A program made the translations under genes and the position numbers. 64,000 nucleotides of DNA from the NCBI GenBank assembly GCA_947579605.1, contig OX388321.1, positions 16,731,614-16,795,613 of the forward strand, read 5' to 3'. Below the pieces are notes generated by a model. That model had not been told where the DNA came from. It was given only the letters and a program-made list of their open reading frames with translations, and ran no database searches. The DNA comes from Athripsodes cinereus. Lineage: Eukaryota; Arthropoda; Insecta; Trichoptera; Leptoceridae. The number at the start of each line of letters is the position of its first letter. Position 1 is the stretch's first letter. Shown one piece after another: positions 11,010 through 22,820 of the stretch.

Positions 11010-11400
11010 TGTATTATTTATAAAGAGGCGAGTGTGCAGGCGCTGTTTACAGCTGCCGCCACGCGTCACCATGGCTCTTGGATAAACACTCGGTTTTACC
11101 GTTCATATTGATCCTATAATTCTCAGTTTTTGTGTGTATTGCAAAATAAAATCGCGCAGTTTTTATGCATTGTAAATGTGCATCATCTCCTAATTTTAAT
11201 CGAGTTTTGTGTTAAATTTAATATCTAAAAACGACAACTTCATGTATCAACAACATTCTAAAATCCAAACATGTGTTCTGAACATCCGTTTCTGAGAATT
11301 ACGGTCTAGTGTAGTATTTATTATCTAGTGTCTTGCAATGTGTAACAGAGACGGCAACACAACATCGCCACCCACAACACATAGCGGGGGAAAGTGACAA
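11010..11400 (+). promoter_or_regulatory. Possible TATA promoter and 5' exon
   Basis: TTTATAAAG at 11017-11025 is followed by an unusually CpG- and GC-rich stretch (GCTGCCGCCACGCGTCACCATGG) and then by a moderately rich region to about 11400. The ATG there opens only a four-codon frame (MALG), as in a leader uORF. This looks like a transcription start region of a gene with a long first intron, possibly the one with exons at 41.7 kb, but no clean splice donor was identified and the link is inference. Confidence 0.3.
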
Positions 11401-11488
11401 TAAAACTTCAGAACGTGAAAGTCGCTGATAAATACTTTATATGAATGTGTATATCAATGTACACATGGGTTACACAAACAAAGACACT

Positions 11489-11615
11489 AACATTCAAGAG
11501 CAAACTGAAGACATCGCTCGTCCAACAGAGCTTCCTGCGCCCTTGAGATGGATTCTTCATTAAACGGCGCTGAAGAAATCATCCATCATCATCATCATCA
11601 TCAAAGACATTTTGA
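11489..11615 (+). pseudogene. CR1-like LINE 3' end
   Basis: The frame TFKSKLKTSLVQQSFLRP-stop matches the 'FK.QLKTYLFKKS' C-terminus at 31369-31683. Directly after it come GCGCCCTTGAG, ATGGATTCTTCATTAAACGG and CGCTGAAGAAATCATCC followed by (ATC)n. These are the same 3' UTR and tail seen at 31298-31365 (minus strand) and 36785-36860. The His-rich frame starting at the ATG inside this 3' UTR is therefore not a gene. Confidence 0.75.
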
Positions 11616-12498
11616 AGTTTATCATACTAAATTTCTAAAAAATATAGTAAGTATTTGGAAAAAGGTTGATCACCTCTTACTCGATTACTTCTACGGCAAA
11701 TAATATTTTCACATTTCAAAATTGGAAATAATGAAGTATGTAAATTCAACATAGATTGAACAAGTTTTCTTTGTATTGCATATGAATTCTTTGGAATCTC
11801 TTATTATTAATTTTATATTATATTTTTATTTGAGGAAAGTTATTGCTATTTTTAGTTTGTATTCAGGAATAGAAATAATTACCTGAAAAAGCTATGCCTA
11901 CGCATACTAATGTGAAGTATAGGTAATAGGTATAAACCCTCGAGTTATTTAATTTAGTACGCTCATCTCATTGCGATCCTCTGCCAAGGAACATTTATCC
12001 ATCTTAATTTACTTGATATTTACCATTAAGAAAAGATATCACAAACAAAATTATTAAAATGCTTTGCTAAAGTTATACCTAATCTACTGAAAAAATAAAA
12101 CGATTGACTAAAAAAAGTAATATTATGGTGAAATAATTATAAAAACTACACTGAACTGTCATATAGAACGAAAAGTTTGTCTAGATTTAAAATTGAACCT
12201 TGACTGTAAAACCATATTCACTTTCATCTATTCCATGCAATAAAAATAATGCTTTCAAGACTGTTGACTATATCTCATCGATAAACAATTATCGATTTCA
12301 AATGTTTTTTTTTTAATTTTGTTGTTTTTGAACCTCGTATTTTTAACTCCCACTTTTTCTGTAAGTCATCTAGTGTCCTTTTAAATGAAAGTGTTCGTTA
12401 AACTTCACGTATAAGACAATTAATGTGGCATGCCACTCATTCTTAATGTGTTATTTTTTTAATGGAACGGAAAGAAAAATCTGCATGTTTAATACTTG
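11616..12498. other. AT-rich spacer, nothing recognised
   Basis: No gene or assignable repeat seen. Confidence 0.45.
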
Positions 12499-12499
12499 C

Positions 12500-12620
12500 A
12501 GTAAGTCTTCTGGCTAGCCCATTCGTGGGATTTTATGTTGTGATGATATAGAAATAGTATTTTACGAATACCTGCCTTTTGCAGGGCACTTGAAAATTTA
12601 CAAAAAATATTGAGATACCT
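12500..12620. repeat. Two CATCACGG repeat fragments, head to head
   Basis: GGCTAGCCCATTCGTGGGAT with GTTGTGATGATATAG is the 3' end of a + copy. It is followed by GAATACCTGCCTTTTGCAGG and GCACTTGAAAATTTAC, the 5' end of a minus-strand copy. Two fragments in opposite orientation have been brought together. Confidence 0.6.
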
Positions 12621-12950
12621 ATTCTATTCGCGTACTATTATACTACTTCTTTAAGTTTTAATTTTAAGTTTTAAAAGTTTTAATTTTTAATTATTATAAA
12701 TTCTTATATATTCTATTGTAGTGTAATTTTTGGCTATTCATTTTCATGAGGTTTGTCTTGTTTTTTGTATTTGATTTAAGTAACGTAAAGTATGTGTTAT
12801 AACTGTTTACTAGCAACGTGTTCGTCATACGCTTCGGTAATTTGCGGGACCTTGATTGGTTTGTTTGCTGGAGAAATATGACTGTTAATATTTGTTAAGT
12901 TAAACTATTTGTGTCCCTTAAGAATAAATAAATAAATGAATAAAGTTCTA

Positions 12951-13090
12951 TACCATCACGGCATATCCCACAAGGGAGGTAGCTTGCAGATCATTTGCAT
13001 ATAATAAACATAAAAGCTGTCCTTTCCGTGCCAATATAAAACCATGATATTCAGAATGAATAGCAAACCTCATTGTTGAATTTAATATAT
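12951..13090 (-). repeat. CATCACGG repeat
   Basis: TACCATCACGGCATATCCCA, then AGATCATTTGCATATAATAA, CTGTCCTTTCCGTGCCAATA and AGCAAACCTCATTGTTGAAT align in order with the family. The 5' part is missing. Confidence 0.8.
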
Positions 13091-13167
13091 ATTTCCATAA
13101 CTGATATAAAAAATCCCTTTATGTTAAAAAAATATATATATTTTGTGCAGTAAGAAAGTAGGTATAA

Positions 13168-13309
13168 TTAGTTGGAAGACATCGCATTCTAGCAATTAAC
13201 TCGCCCTCTGTAGGCTCATTGAATAACTGATATTTTTATGATACTTTATACTGATCTGAAATAATGTTATCAATGTATAGTGAAGAATTAAATTAATAAA
13301 TAAATAAAA
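13168..13309 (+). repeat. LINE 3' tail (TTGGAAGA-ATCGC family)
   Basis: TAGTTGGAAGACATCGCATT, AACTCGCCCTCTGTAGG and a terminal AATAAATAAATAAAA form the 3' end of a LINE family with several other tails here (21105, 22051, 24698, 29997, 45102, 57015). No reverse transcriptase sequence is attached. Confidence 0.8.
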
Positions 13310-14740
13310 TAGGTGAACATTATACGTGCTCTCAACTAAGAATAAATACCTTTTCATATTATTAGGTAATAGTAAGTTAATGTAATATATAGTTGGTTGA
13401 ATACTTTCACGGAAAATTTTAATCAGCATAAACATATTAGCTACCTCGAAACTAATTCGATTTACAACGAGTTTGGTTGGATAAGTTTCCGGGTAGTTTT
13501 AAAAAGTTTCCATTCCACTTTTCACCATATTAAATATATGTTATTTTAACATCAAGACCTTCCATCCAATAACAAGAAAGGATTTGTGTTTATGGTTTTG
13601 TTGGATTTCATTATTCTCAGAATCTTATTACGTAAAATATTTAGTTTACTATTCACAAGGATTATTGTAGGAAAATTATTTATTAATGGAAATAAAATTA
13701 GTTTATGAATTATGAATGTTTAATATCTAAATCTTATTACATAAATGAGTTATTTGTTTTTACTTTATCACAGCTAATATTTTCCATATTTGCCTTTATC
13801 TGTAATATTTAACTTATTAAAGCAATTATGAGACTTACCACTCTTGAATTTGGTGTGTTTGTTGATGGCGTGGATAGAATGAGTTGTATATTTATTGCAT
13901 GCAGAACATTCACTGGTTACTCAACTTGTGAAAGATGATAAAAGTAAATAGGTATAGCATGAGATCAAATATTTCTTTTCAAACGATAAATAAATAATTC
14001 TAGTCAAAATTTAGGATTGTTTTTGGCACGAAATTATAAAACTTTTCAAATTTTATTTAAATTTAACTAATATCAAGATTTTTTTGTTGTTAGTTATTAA
14101 ACCAAAAATGAAAATTTGTTTCTGAGAAAATGTATTAAAATAAAATAGATATAAAAAAATTCTTAGGTGAAAAATCTGTTTGAAGGTAAGATTTCTAATG
14201 CAAAGTAAAAAAATAAATGCTATCCAACCACATAGAATAATAAAAAGAAAAAATATATTCTCAAGATCCCAGTGGGAAAAACTATATAGAATGTAACATC
14301 TGTTGTTAGCAAGGAACATTGAATTTAGTTTTACGAGTTTGTATTTCGACAGAAACCTTATTGTGGAATTTCGTTTACCAGGTTTATGAGAAGATCGCAG
14401 CCTGTAGAAGTGAAATTGCATTCTGCACTAAGAGAATATATACAGATGTGTTACCTTCGTGTAGACTGTAAATAAAACGATAAAAGTTAACGGTCGTATT
14501 CAATGCGCAAATCTAAATGCCTTTTTTTCGTCAAGTTTCCAAGGATGCTAAGGCAGAGCTGATTATTAACTTCAATAGTAGCTTTTAACTGACAATTTGA
14601 ATTCAAAAACGTATGTATGTTAAGCATCGTCACTATATGTGTTAATAGTTAGATAGTATATAATAATATATGTTCCAAATAGTCTGTTCGATGGTCTTTC
14701 ATTGGTTGCAGTTATCATCGCAAAAATCTATTCGTTTCGT
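13310..14740. other. AT-rich spacer with one long chance-like ORF
   Basis: The minus strand holds an ATG-initiated 122-codon frame at 14053-14421 with one hydrophobic segment (residues about 54-76, NIFFLFIILCGWIAFIFLLC). Composition is Phe/Ile/Leu/Lys-rich as expected from AT-rich DNA. No family recognised and no splice or UTR support, so I do not call it a gene. Confidence 0.5.
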
Positions 14741-14744
14741 GGAA

Positions 14745-14815
14745 TGATGCATGATGATCACGATTTCCAGAATTGAGATCCCAACGGAGATAATGATGAT
14801 GATGATGATGAATTA
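14745..14815 (+). pseudogene. LINE 3' end with (GAT)n tail
   Basis: The frame HDDHDFQN-stop-DPNGDND followed by (GAT)n matches the 'SGDHEPKNWGN-stop' ends of the minus-strand copies at 49850-49965 and 47925-48030. Only the last codons and the 3' tail are left. Confidence 0.55.
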
Positions 14816-16850
14816 TTTCGTTTGTAAATACGTACAGTTTTTTTTAAGGTGATTCAAAATAATAATTTTTATTTTTATGATGAGATATTATGTGAGCTTT
14901 TCCCCAATTTAAATATTTTCATGAATAATCAACAAAAGTGCTCTCAATCTTGTCAATCAGATTCGCCTTGGACTTGTTTGTCCTTGTCCTTTGCGGACTT
15001 GGCTTTAAAATGTATTTTTGGATACTGAATACGGGTGATTGTAGTCTTTATAACAAGACATAAGGGGCTTGTATTTTGTGTTTTGGGCTCCTTGTCGTTT
15101 ATTCAAGATACTTCAGAAACTAAAGTAGGGGCGATAGGTGGTGGCAAGCGGGAATTTTAGGTTCTATATTTACTACATCGTATATAAGTAGGTATTCATT
15201 ACTATTTCTTCTAGTACTCTTTTAGTTCAATTAATTTTCTTGGAAATCTCTAAGATTGCGTTTCTGATGTCCTCGCTGCTTATTCCATTAGACATTTCTT
15301 GGAAAGTGTATTATATTATTTAACGTTATTATTTTAATGCAATACTTTTCTTCTATTTTCTGTGTAGGAAGACATTGCGTCGGCGTAATCAGAATGTTTC
15401 ATAATAACCACCAGAATACTGAATATAGTTATAAATAAAATTAGAAATTTATAAATCTTAATTGCCTTTCTGTTAAAATATTATATTTATTTCAAATATT
15501 TGTTAACAAAATATTCTGATGCTTCGTTTGATTTGATATAATTATGATTCTTGTTCTTTTTCAGCCACTTTTGATCCATTTTGGACGCAAGCCTAAATTT
15601 TGTTTTTTATTTTAAGCGAAATACATCCACTTCTATCCCAGGATCTTTCTTACATCGTCCAACGCTTACATTTGAAGCTTTCCAATACTTCTCGTACTTG
15701 CTACATTTCAGAACATTGGAAAAAGATGTCTCAAAATAACTATGAATTCAATAGTGGTGTTTTCACCACTCTTTGTATCCGGTAGGAGGTTAAATGGCGA
15801 ACGATTTGGAAGGAGAACATAGTAATTACTTTTTAACTTTGTTGTTCAGTGGTCGGATCATACTTGACCTATTAACGTGGCATGCATGAGATTAAATATA
15901 CTTTTCCCGGTTAGCCAATGATTTCAAGTTTTTACTATTGGATGATCAAAGAAGCATATTAAATTGGTTTTATTATTATTTTGTTCAAAAATAAGCATAG
16001 GTCGAATTTGTTCACTTGAATTAACAACTCAATCCATTGAATGCATTCCTTAAAACCAGTTTAGTGTAAACATTTCCAACACGAAAATTTGTGCAAACCG
16101 CAATAGAAAAGAAACAACACTCTTTTACATTTTTCTTTTTTTATCCACCCCTTAAATAATATGTATGCCAGTATAGACCAAATAGATGTTGCGAAACAAA
16201 ATGGGGGAAATCGAGAAAAACACTCTTATTGTGTATTTTTTATTAAAGTCTGTAAAGTCGGGTAACTCCCGACACGGTTTCGAAATACAATCTCATCTAG
16301 TAATGTAAAATTAAAATCAATGATCTCTACAAAGTTAACAATTAAGCTCAGTCTTCAAAATCGTACAATTGTCAATTTTTTGTGATATTTGGTACTCTTC
16401 AGACCAGACAGTTCATATCGAAGAGTACCATTTTGACGTTGTAAGATAGTAGGCTAAGACGTTGGCATCGGGAGTAATCACCCAGTATTAATGTGGCTGT
16501 AATAATGTTTGGAGGCTGTATTATTCGTAGATGGGCTTCAAACTGTTTTCGGTTTGTTATGCTTCGTAAATTTTTATATCTCCCTTCAGACTATTGAACT
16601 GTGCTTTTCGTAATAACATACAGTTGTTTGTATTGTACCAGACGTTTATATAATATAATTTTTCGTGCTGTACCATAAACACTATCTTAAATAGAAACAT
16701 GTTAAGTATTAGCACTTTTATGATAATTTATGACGTTGACTTTTGAATAAAAGGGGAGATATTTTGAAAACAATGGTATGAGAAATCAATACAACGTGTA
16801 CGCGATCGTTTTGATAATAATTCCATCTATAATTCGTCATGCACGTGATG
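14816..16850. other. AT-rich spacer
   Basis: No gene recognised. It includes the small hairpin at 16389-16430 and a TCGGG-TAAC-TCCCGA palindrome near 16258. Confidence 0.45.
16389..16430. repeat. Short inverted repeat (hairpin)
   Basis: TTGGTACTCTTC and GAAGAGTACCA(T) are complementary over 11 bases around a 19-base loop. Function unknown. Confidence 0.6.
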
Positions 16851-16899
16851 TTGTATGAATACCTGCCCTATACAGAACACTTGAAAACTATTAAACACT

Positions 16900-17032
16900 T
16901 GATAATTCAAAATTCTGAATGTCTTGATTTTATATTGGCACGAAGAGGATAGTTTGCATGTTCTTACATGCAGCTGATCTGCTGGCTACCCCACTTGTGG
17001 GATATGCCGTGATGGTATAGTAGTAGTAGTAA
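16900..17032 (+). repeat. CATCACGG repeat with intact (GTA)n tail
   Basis: Ends GCTGATCTGCTGGCTACCCC, ACTTGTGGGATATGCCGTGA, TGGTATAGTAGTAGTAG, the cleanest example of the family's 3' end and tail. An ACCTGCCCTATACAG piece at 16860 comes from an opposite-strand fragment. Confidence 0.85.
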
Positions 17033-18210
17033 TTCAAAATTTGTCTGTATGATGTTAAAAAAAAATTGAAATCATATCAAAACCATTGCTCTCTTCAATA
17101 ACACACGAACACCTCATTTCAACTTGGAAATAAAACGAGATCATCAATATATTTTTTTGCGTTGTAATATATTATTTTAATGTTTTATCGTTTTTGGTTT
17201 GTTCACTGTTAATATTAAGCAATTTTCAGGCCATTTGGCGTTTCACTTTCTCCAAGTTACCCTTAAACCATTCCTAAATGGGATTTATTCCACCTTTGAG
17301 GTTTAATGTTTTTATCCCCGTACCAGTGGAGCACGTTTCCCTTTAATGGCTTATGTGTTTATTGGATAAACATCTCGTGGATTATTTTGTTTCTTTATTT
17401 TCTTTTTTATTTATAAACCGACAGTGAAATATTATTTTCAGAAAACTAATGACCATAATTTTATTTCCGAGACTGTCTTATTTTATTTTAAACCCCATGT
17501 CTAAAGAGCAGTAGAAAAGACTCTTTCGCATACATATATTTTTTTTAGTTCTCGATGTAAATGTTCATTTTGATGGTAGTTTATAGTTTTGGTGTTTTCG
17601 GATTGAGATGTCTAGAATTCTAGTTCTGCTAACACCCTATTGACATTTCAGTTCGATTTGTACCTACATGTTTGCATGTAGTTATTTAATTACTTGTGTT
17701 TGATTATTTCAAAGTTATTTTTAACTATTGAAATAAGTGATTTTGAAAAATAAATAAATATATCTTACAATCGAACATGCTTGTTTTTCTGAATATATTA
17801 CTTCTAGACGGTAACTTTCTATCGAATTCAATCTATTCATATCAAATTCAAACTACTATTACAGAAAAATACATAATTTACCAAATGAACATAATATGTT
17901 GTAGATACTTACTATATTATATTTTCACTTACAAAAATAATTAAATTAAAAATAATTGTTTCCATAACGGATAAATAATTTTAACGTGTATTGTAAAAAA
18001 TAATGAATGGTATAAAAATATAATTAAATTTATATTTTACCTGGCCAATTTTCAACACAAAGGACCATTTTCTTTATTGAAATTGCCATATATTTTTTAT
18101 GAGCGATTATTACTTTTTGTTTTATAATATCACAGAATAATAAAGCTACTTTCATTTCCATTTGTTCAAAGATAAGTTATTCCACGTTTTTAATTTTTCA
18201 CGAATATAAC
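17033..18210. other. AT-rich spacer, nothing recognised
   Basis: No gene or known repeat found. Confidence 0.45.
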
Positions 18211-18214
18211 ATCT

Positions 18215-18325
18215 GGATTCCTACCGATGAGGTGTGCCACGCATCCTGAATGTCTTTCACACAATTAGATGCAGTTTGTAAGCTGACTACCTCACTTCTA
18301 AGATATTCAGTGATGGTATGGATAG
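18215..18325 (+). repeat. CATCACGG repeat, diverged
   Basis: CCGATGAGGTGTGCCACGCA, TCCTGAATGTCTT and CAGTGATGGTATGG are in family order. The central promoter-distal block is deleted. Confidence 0.65.
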
Positions 18326-18409
18326 AGTAGCGTGTTCGTAATTAATATACACCTAAAAAAAATTGTAACTTAACTACATTTTTATGTTTACATATACCTA
18401 GATGGACAA

Positions 18410-18640
18410 CTCTCACAGGTCGAGCAAGGATATGCTAGATATGTTGCACGCAAGCTAAGATATGAATCTTGTATTGTGAGTACTAATGTGACGATACACA
18501 TATTATATACCTATGTACAATGCACTAAACACATTTATATGTGAAAAAAGAATGAAAATAGACTGTTTTTAATTGAGCCCTGGACGGTTTACGAACCTCG
18601 TGACTCAAAGGTAAGACCGTTACCTCTGCACCAAACTTTA
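18410..18640 (-). mobile_element. SINE-A copy
   Basis: Reverse complement of 51940-52210: AGATATGAATCTTGTATTGT, ACGATACACA, TGCACTAAACACAT and finally GAACCTCGTGACTCAAAGG with a decayed B box. Nearly full length but the A box is poor. Confidence 0.75.
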
Positions 18641-19600
18641 TACCTTTACTCATAAATAAGTTCATTTAAGACGGTTGAATGTCTGTTAAACAACGACAAT
18701 ACAAATTTTACTTTAGTATCGCCATGCCATCAAACTGCGGCAGTCACATAATCAAATAATTTATACACATACATCTCTTGCAAATCATTGTTCATTTTCA
18801 CACTCTTCTTATTCAAATTACTTTGATTTCCCTACAAGAACAATAAACTCTCCTTATCAACGAGTTTCATGTATGCTCATGATACGACAAGAATTATTTT
18901 TACCCTAAGCATAATTAAAACACAATTTGATGGATTTTTACGTAATAACTTGATACCCGTCATGAAAATACCCAACTGTGATATCATTTACTTAATTATA
19001 TTTTTAAAAATATATCCATTGTACTTTTAATGCTGAATTTTTCATGTAAATAATATTATTAAATTGTTATGTTATTATTTTGGAAATTCAATTAAAAATT
19101 ACTGGCGTACAAATAATTTATTTAAATAAGTAAATTAAATTGCACGCATTTCGGGATAATAACAGTTTTGACGAAATATTACATAGTATGTATGATTTCT
19201 GAATAACTCTGTATTGAACTAAATTTACAACAATTAAGTAATTTCAATTATGAAAAATATTTTATATAATCGACTCGTTTCATGACATACTTGTGCTGAA
19301 GTTCGTAATTATTTTAAGTATACATTTATCAATAATAGTTTTACCAAGAAAACGAAATAATTACTAATTAATTACGCTATATCAGTTGTTGAATCGAACA
19401 AAGATTCCTTTTGTTGGTATGACGATTAAGGATAATATTCCTTACTGCTGGATTCCTTTCATGTTGTTTTACAAGAAGAAAAAGAGATCTTTTCTATTCG
19501 GGAAATGAATATTTGTATATCTACATATAATTAAATAATGTCATGCAAATTTAACATAATTGTATAGATTATCTTTTCCTCAGACCATTTTGAGCCAATT
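18641..19600. other. AT-rich spacer, nothing recognised
   Basis: No gene or assignable repeat found. Confidence 0.45.
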
Positions 19601-19604
19601 CCGT

Positions 19605-19950
19605 GCATACATATTATTTATTTATTTATTTTATTCTTCTTGCACATCATCATTCATATAACAAAATCAACAGAGCATCAGTGGCCTGAGTCAAACACAC
19701 ATTTTACCATTACGTTTTCGTATTCCAATCGTTCGAGTATAGACGACGTTGCGCCATAGTGTCAATTTTCGTAACTATTGTGTATCTTAGCAACGAAATT
19801 GACACTTGCTTGCAACGTCGTCTGAAATTCAAACGCTAAAAAACGTAACGTTAAAATGTGTTTTGACTCAGGCCTCAGTACCTATACAAAAAAAATGTGA
19901 TGATGTGCAGTGGCGAGATGATCACTATATTGATTTCTTCCATCTAACCA
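19605..19950 (-). repeat. LINE 3' tail split by a MITE
   Basis: Left part TATTCTTCTTGCACATCATC with ATATAACAAAATCAACAGAG, right part GATGATGTGCAGTGGCGAGA with TTTCTTCCATCTAACC. Together they align with 4715-4870, which has no insertion. The extra 192 bases (19683-19874) are the MITE. Confidence 0.7.
19683..19874. mobile_element. MITE, whole-length palindrome, 5-base TSD
   Basis: Begins GGCCTGAGTCAAACACACAT and ends with the near-complement ATGTGTTTTGACTCAGGCC. Inner parts GACGACGTTGC / GCAACGTCGTC and AGTGTCAATTTTCGT / ACGAAATTGACACT also pair, so nearly the whole element folds back. TCAGT flanks both sides (19678-19682 and 19875-19879). The empty site is represented by the paralogous LINE tail at 4715-4870. 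Superfamily not assigned. Confidence 0.88.
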
Positions 19951-19984
19951 CGATTGGATATTATACATACATACATACACACCA

Positions 19985-20338
19985 TCACGTCGCTTCCCTC
20001 GCGGGGTAGGCAGAAAGGATCGAGCGCCACTTCCTTCTATCCTTGCATACATCTTTCGCTTCCGTCACTGTCATACAATTCCTCATGCATGCTCTCCTGT
20101 TCAACGTGCTCAACACGTGACCGTCCTGTAGGATTTGATTTAAATGATCTTGCCATTTAATCCTAGGACGTCCACGTCTCCGAGCACCATTAGTCATTCT
20201 GTCCTCATTCATTCTTTCCACGTGCCCAAACCATCTTAACTTATTTACATTCATCCTTGTTATTACACCAACTTTCATTCCACATTCCTTTCGTATATCA
20301 CTGTTTCGCACAAGATCTCTCAGACTTTTACCACACAT
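19985..20338 (-). pseudogene. RTE-like LINE ORF, C-terminal 117 codons
   Basis: This is the end of the ORF2-type polyprotein (reverse transcriptase C-terminal region) of a non-LTR retrotransposon. It shows NKLRWFGHVERMNEDRM, then the basic block RRRGRPRIKWQDHL and, near the end, KDRRKWRSILSAYP, which are hallmarks of this region. The catalytic YADD part is absent, so the copy is 5'-truncated. The + strand side has ATACATACATACAC, i.e. a (TGTATG)n 3' tail after the stop. Further tails of this family are at 3968-4110, 46047-46140 and 58185-58275. Inactive. Confidence 0.85.
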
Positions 20339-20339
20339 A

Positions 20340-21100
20340 TGGATATTACGTGTTTCATTATTTTCAGTTTAAGACTCGTTGCATCCACATCCTTCCAATG
20401 ATCTTCAAGCCCAGCAACACTTTTCCTCTCTGTTCTTATTTAAATGATTTAATAGCTCATAGGTAATGTGCAAATTTACCTCTGAAACAATTTGACTGAC
20501 ACCGGCTATAAATATTGCAAATCATCATAATTAATCATAATAGAACTGCGAAGTAGGCGAATATCATTTCTGAAATTAATTTATTGTCTAAACTTACTGA
20601 TCCATGGTCCAATAACCTACATTCAATAGGAGTAGGTACTAGTAAACTCAGTCAGCGTATGCCCTATTCATGTAGCACAAACTTATTATATTACATTATA
20701 AGATGTCCTCAAAAGCATCATAAAGCTTAGACATTTCGGATAAACTTTTCAAGATTTCAAATAATCCCTTCATAAATATTTGACACTATTGATAAGTAAG
20801 TATTTATGGATGTATATTTATATGTCCTCTATGGATAACTCGATTAGGCTGAATGGAGGAAAATAATACACTCTGGACAAACTTTCGTATTCTAAACATG
20901 TTTCGAACGTAACATTGTACTGATCTCATATATTAAAAATACACTTTAGCTCATATGATGCTGTCTCAATTTTTTTATTTATTTACAAAATACTGATACT
21001 TTTATTTCTTTTAATTGTATTGTTTTCAAAATGGGGCTGAAAAATGTTGTTTGATAGACGAACAGTGTCCAAAAAAGTAAAGAAATAATGAAATTAAATT
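20340..21100. other. AT-rich spacer, nothing recognised
   Basis: The 20340-20460 part may continue the LINE in other frames (CATCCACATCCTTCCAATGA), but no motif is clear. The rest is unassigned. Confidence 0.4.
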
Positions 21101-21104
21101 AAGG

Positions 21105-21215
21105 AAGAGATCGCGCCTTTGTGATAAATAATGGTTGTATTTATTTTAATGCATTTCTCTATGAAATTGTTCGATGTATCATTGTACAGTTAAATATTAA
21201 TAAATAAATCAAATC
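21105..21215 (+). repeat. LINE 3' tail (TTGGAAGA-ATCGC family)
   Basis: AAGGAAGAGATCGCGCCTTT, TGTGATAAAT and a terminal AATAAATAAATC. Diverged. Confidence 0.65.
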
Positions 21216-22050
21216 TGTAACTCGATAAATAATGTCAAATAATTTACATCAAATCATGATATGAAAAACATTTGCATTATACATGTTCAAATAAATTTAC
21301 CCACATTAATATAATTTCACAGGAAAGTAGTCATGCACCAAGTGCTCACTAGTCTATTAATTTGATGTTTGTTTTGCGGGCTTTAAACTAGTATTCATAA
21401 TAATATCAAAAAATAAAACGTTGAAGAAGTGTGCTGTACATTTCAAACATTTTCTACGTAGATATATACACACAATATAATATTGAAAATGAGATTTTTT
21501 CTACTTGTTATTAAAAAACTTTTTCTCATTCAGAGAAGTGGTAAAATGTGACAATATTTGAACATTATTTTTCTCTTCTTAATATTAAGAATAATAATAT
21601 TATTATTATTATATTACGTCAAATTTTACGTATTTCGAAAATTTTCTTCAGAAAGACGTCGTCAACTTAGAAGGGATTGACGTCTTTTTTGTACCACCCA
21701 TCCACTCCTTCCCATAAAACAGCGTCGGCTGGTAGGTTGAAATACTGGGAATGCGATGGAATTGTGAGAAAATATTGATTATAATCTGCTCGTTAAGAAT
21801 ACGAAACTTTAGAAACCTTTCGCGGACTAATATACTATAAGACTGATAATTAACAAAACAAAATTCTGTACAGAAGATATTGTCGGTATTTATTTAGTTC
21901 AACTCCATATGTATTAATAACAAATAAAGGTATGGTTTGAAGGTTTACACGGTTTTACTTAAAAACATATTTTTATTTGTTACTCACAGAAAACTGTTTA
22001 TGTAAATTTTTCGCGAAATTGTAACATAGTTGTAAATATAAATTGGGTTT

Positions 22051-22180
22051 GTTGGAAGAAATCACGCCTTTGCGATAAATTCGCCCTCTGTATATTGATT
22101 GTATCTAATTTGGATGTATATCATCTTCGTAATTGTTTGTAATCAATGTAGGTACAGTAAAGAATGAATAAATAAATAAT
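22051..22180 (+). repeat. LINE 3' tail (TTGGAAGA-ATCGC family)
   Basis: GTTGGAAGAAATCACGCCTT, GCGATAAATTCGCCCTCTGT and AATCAATGTAGGTACAGTAA end in AATAAATAAATAA. The 22090-22180 part is closely similar to 58945-59030. Confidence 0.8.
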
Positions 22181-22735
22181 ACATTCATATTGATAACATC
22201 CAATCCGTTTCTCTATAACCATCCATAATTACAAATGAAGATGAACTGAATTTTTAAATAAAGAATATGTAGAATTGTGAAAATTTATTTAGGTATTGAA
22301 ATTTGATTAAATGTAACGTTTTTTTACCAACGAAGAGAGTGCGGCTCTTAAAGAGGAACCGTCGCTGCAATAAATTCATCTCAATTCGTTTCTTTTTTAT
22401 TTCATTCACCTTTCCTCCCGGAAATCTTTTGATTAAGTTTGTAAAGAAAAATTATATTTGATTTCGACTGTTTGACGATTTCTTTTAAGTTTGATGTTTC
22501 ATTATTTATCCGTTAATTAAAAAACCTAAGAATTTCTTTACATTTTAATTATACACCAACCAGCTTTATGATCATTGCTCATTTATTTTTCTTATAAAAT
22601 ATAACTTAAGTAAACTGAAAAGCTTAGACACGTGCTGAGCACATTGAACAGGAGAATAGCTTACAATGTTGTAAGCATGCAAAAAGTAGATACATAGATC
22701 ACCAATTCATTCTGTCTTTCTTGCACAAAAACAAC
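22181..22735. other. AT-rich spacer, nothing recognised
   Basis: No gene or assignable repeat found. Confidence 0.45.
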
Positions 22736-22738
22736 GTG

Positions 22739-22820
22739 ATATCGTCACCTCAGAACAACAAGGTTTTATCTTATATGGTATTCCCTATGTTGATAGAACC
22801 TTGTTCTGAGGTGACGATAT
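22739..22820. repeat. 82-base hairpin, MITE- or pre-miRNA-like
   Basis: The left arm ATATCGTCACCTCAGAACAA pairs perfectly with the right arm's last 20 bases. The stem continues past a two-base bulge through AAGGTTTTATC / GATAGAACCTT to a 20-base loop. Length and shape match a pre-miRNA hairpin, but equally a short foldback MITE. No other copy was noticed in the window. Confidence 0.75.

Noticed and set aside
11548..11703. 51-codon ORF MDSSLNGAEEII with six His, followed by a GTAAGT donor in phase
   Set aside because: The ATG and following sequence are the 3' UTR and (ATC)n tail of a CR1-like LINE, shared with 31298-31365 and 36785-36860; the His run is the microsatellite tail.
14053..14421. 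122-codon minus-strand ORF with a hydrophobic segment
   Set aside because: Composition is what AT-rich DNA gives by chance; no family, no UTR or splice evidence.
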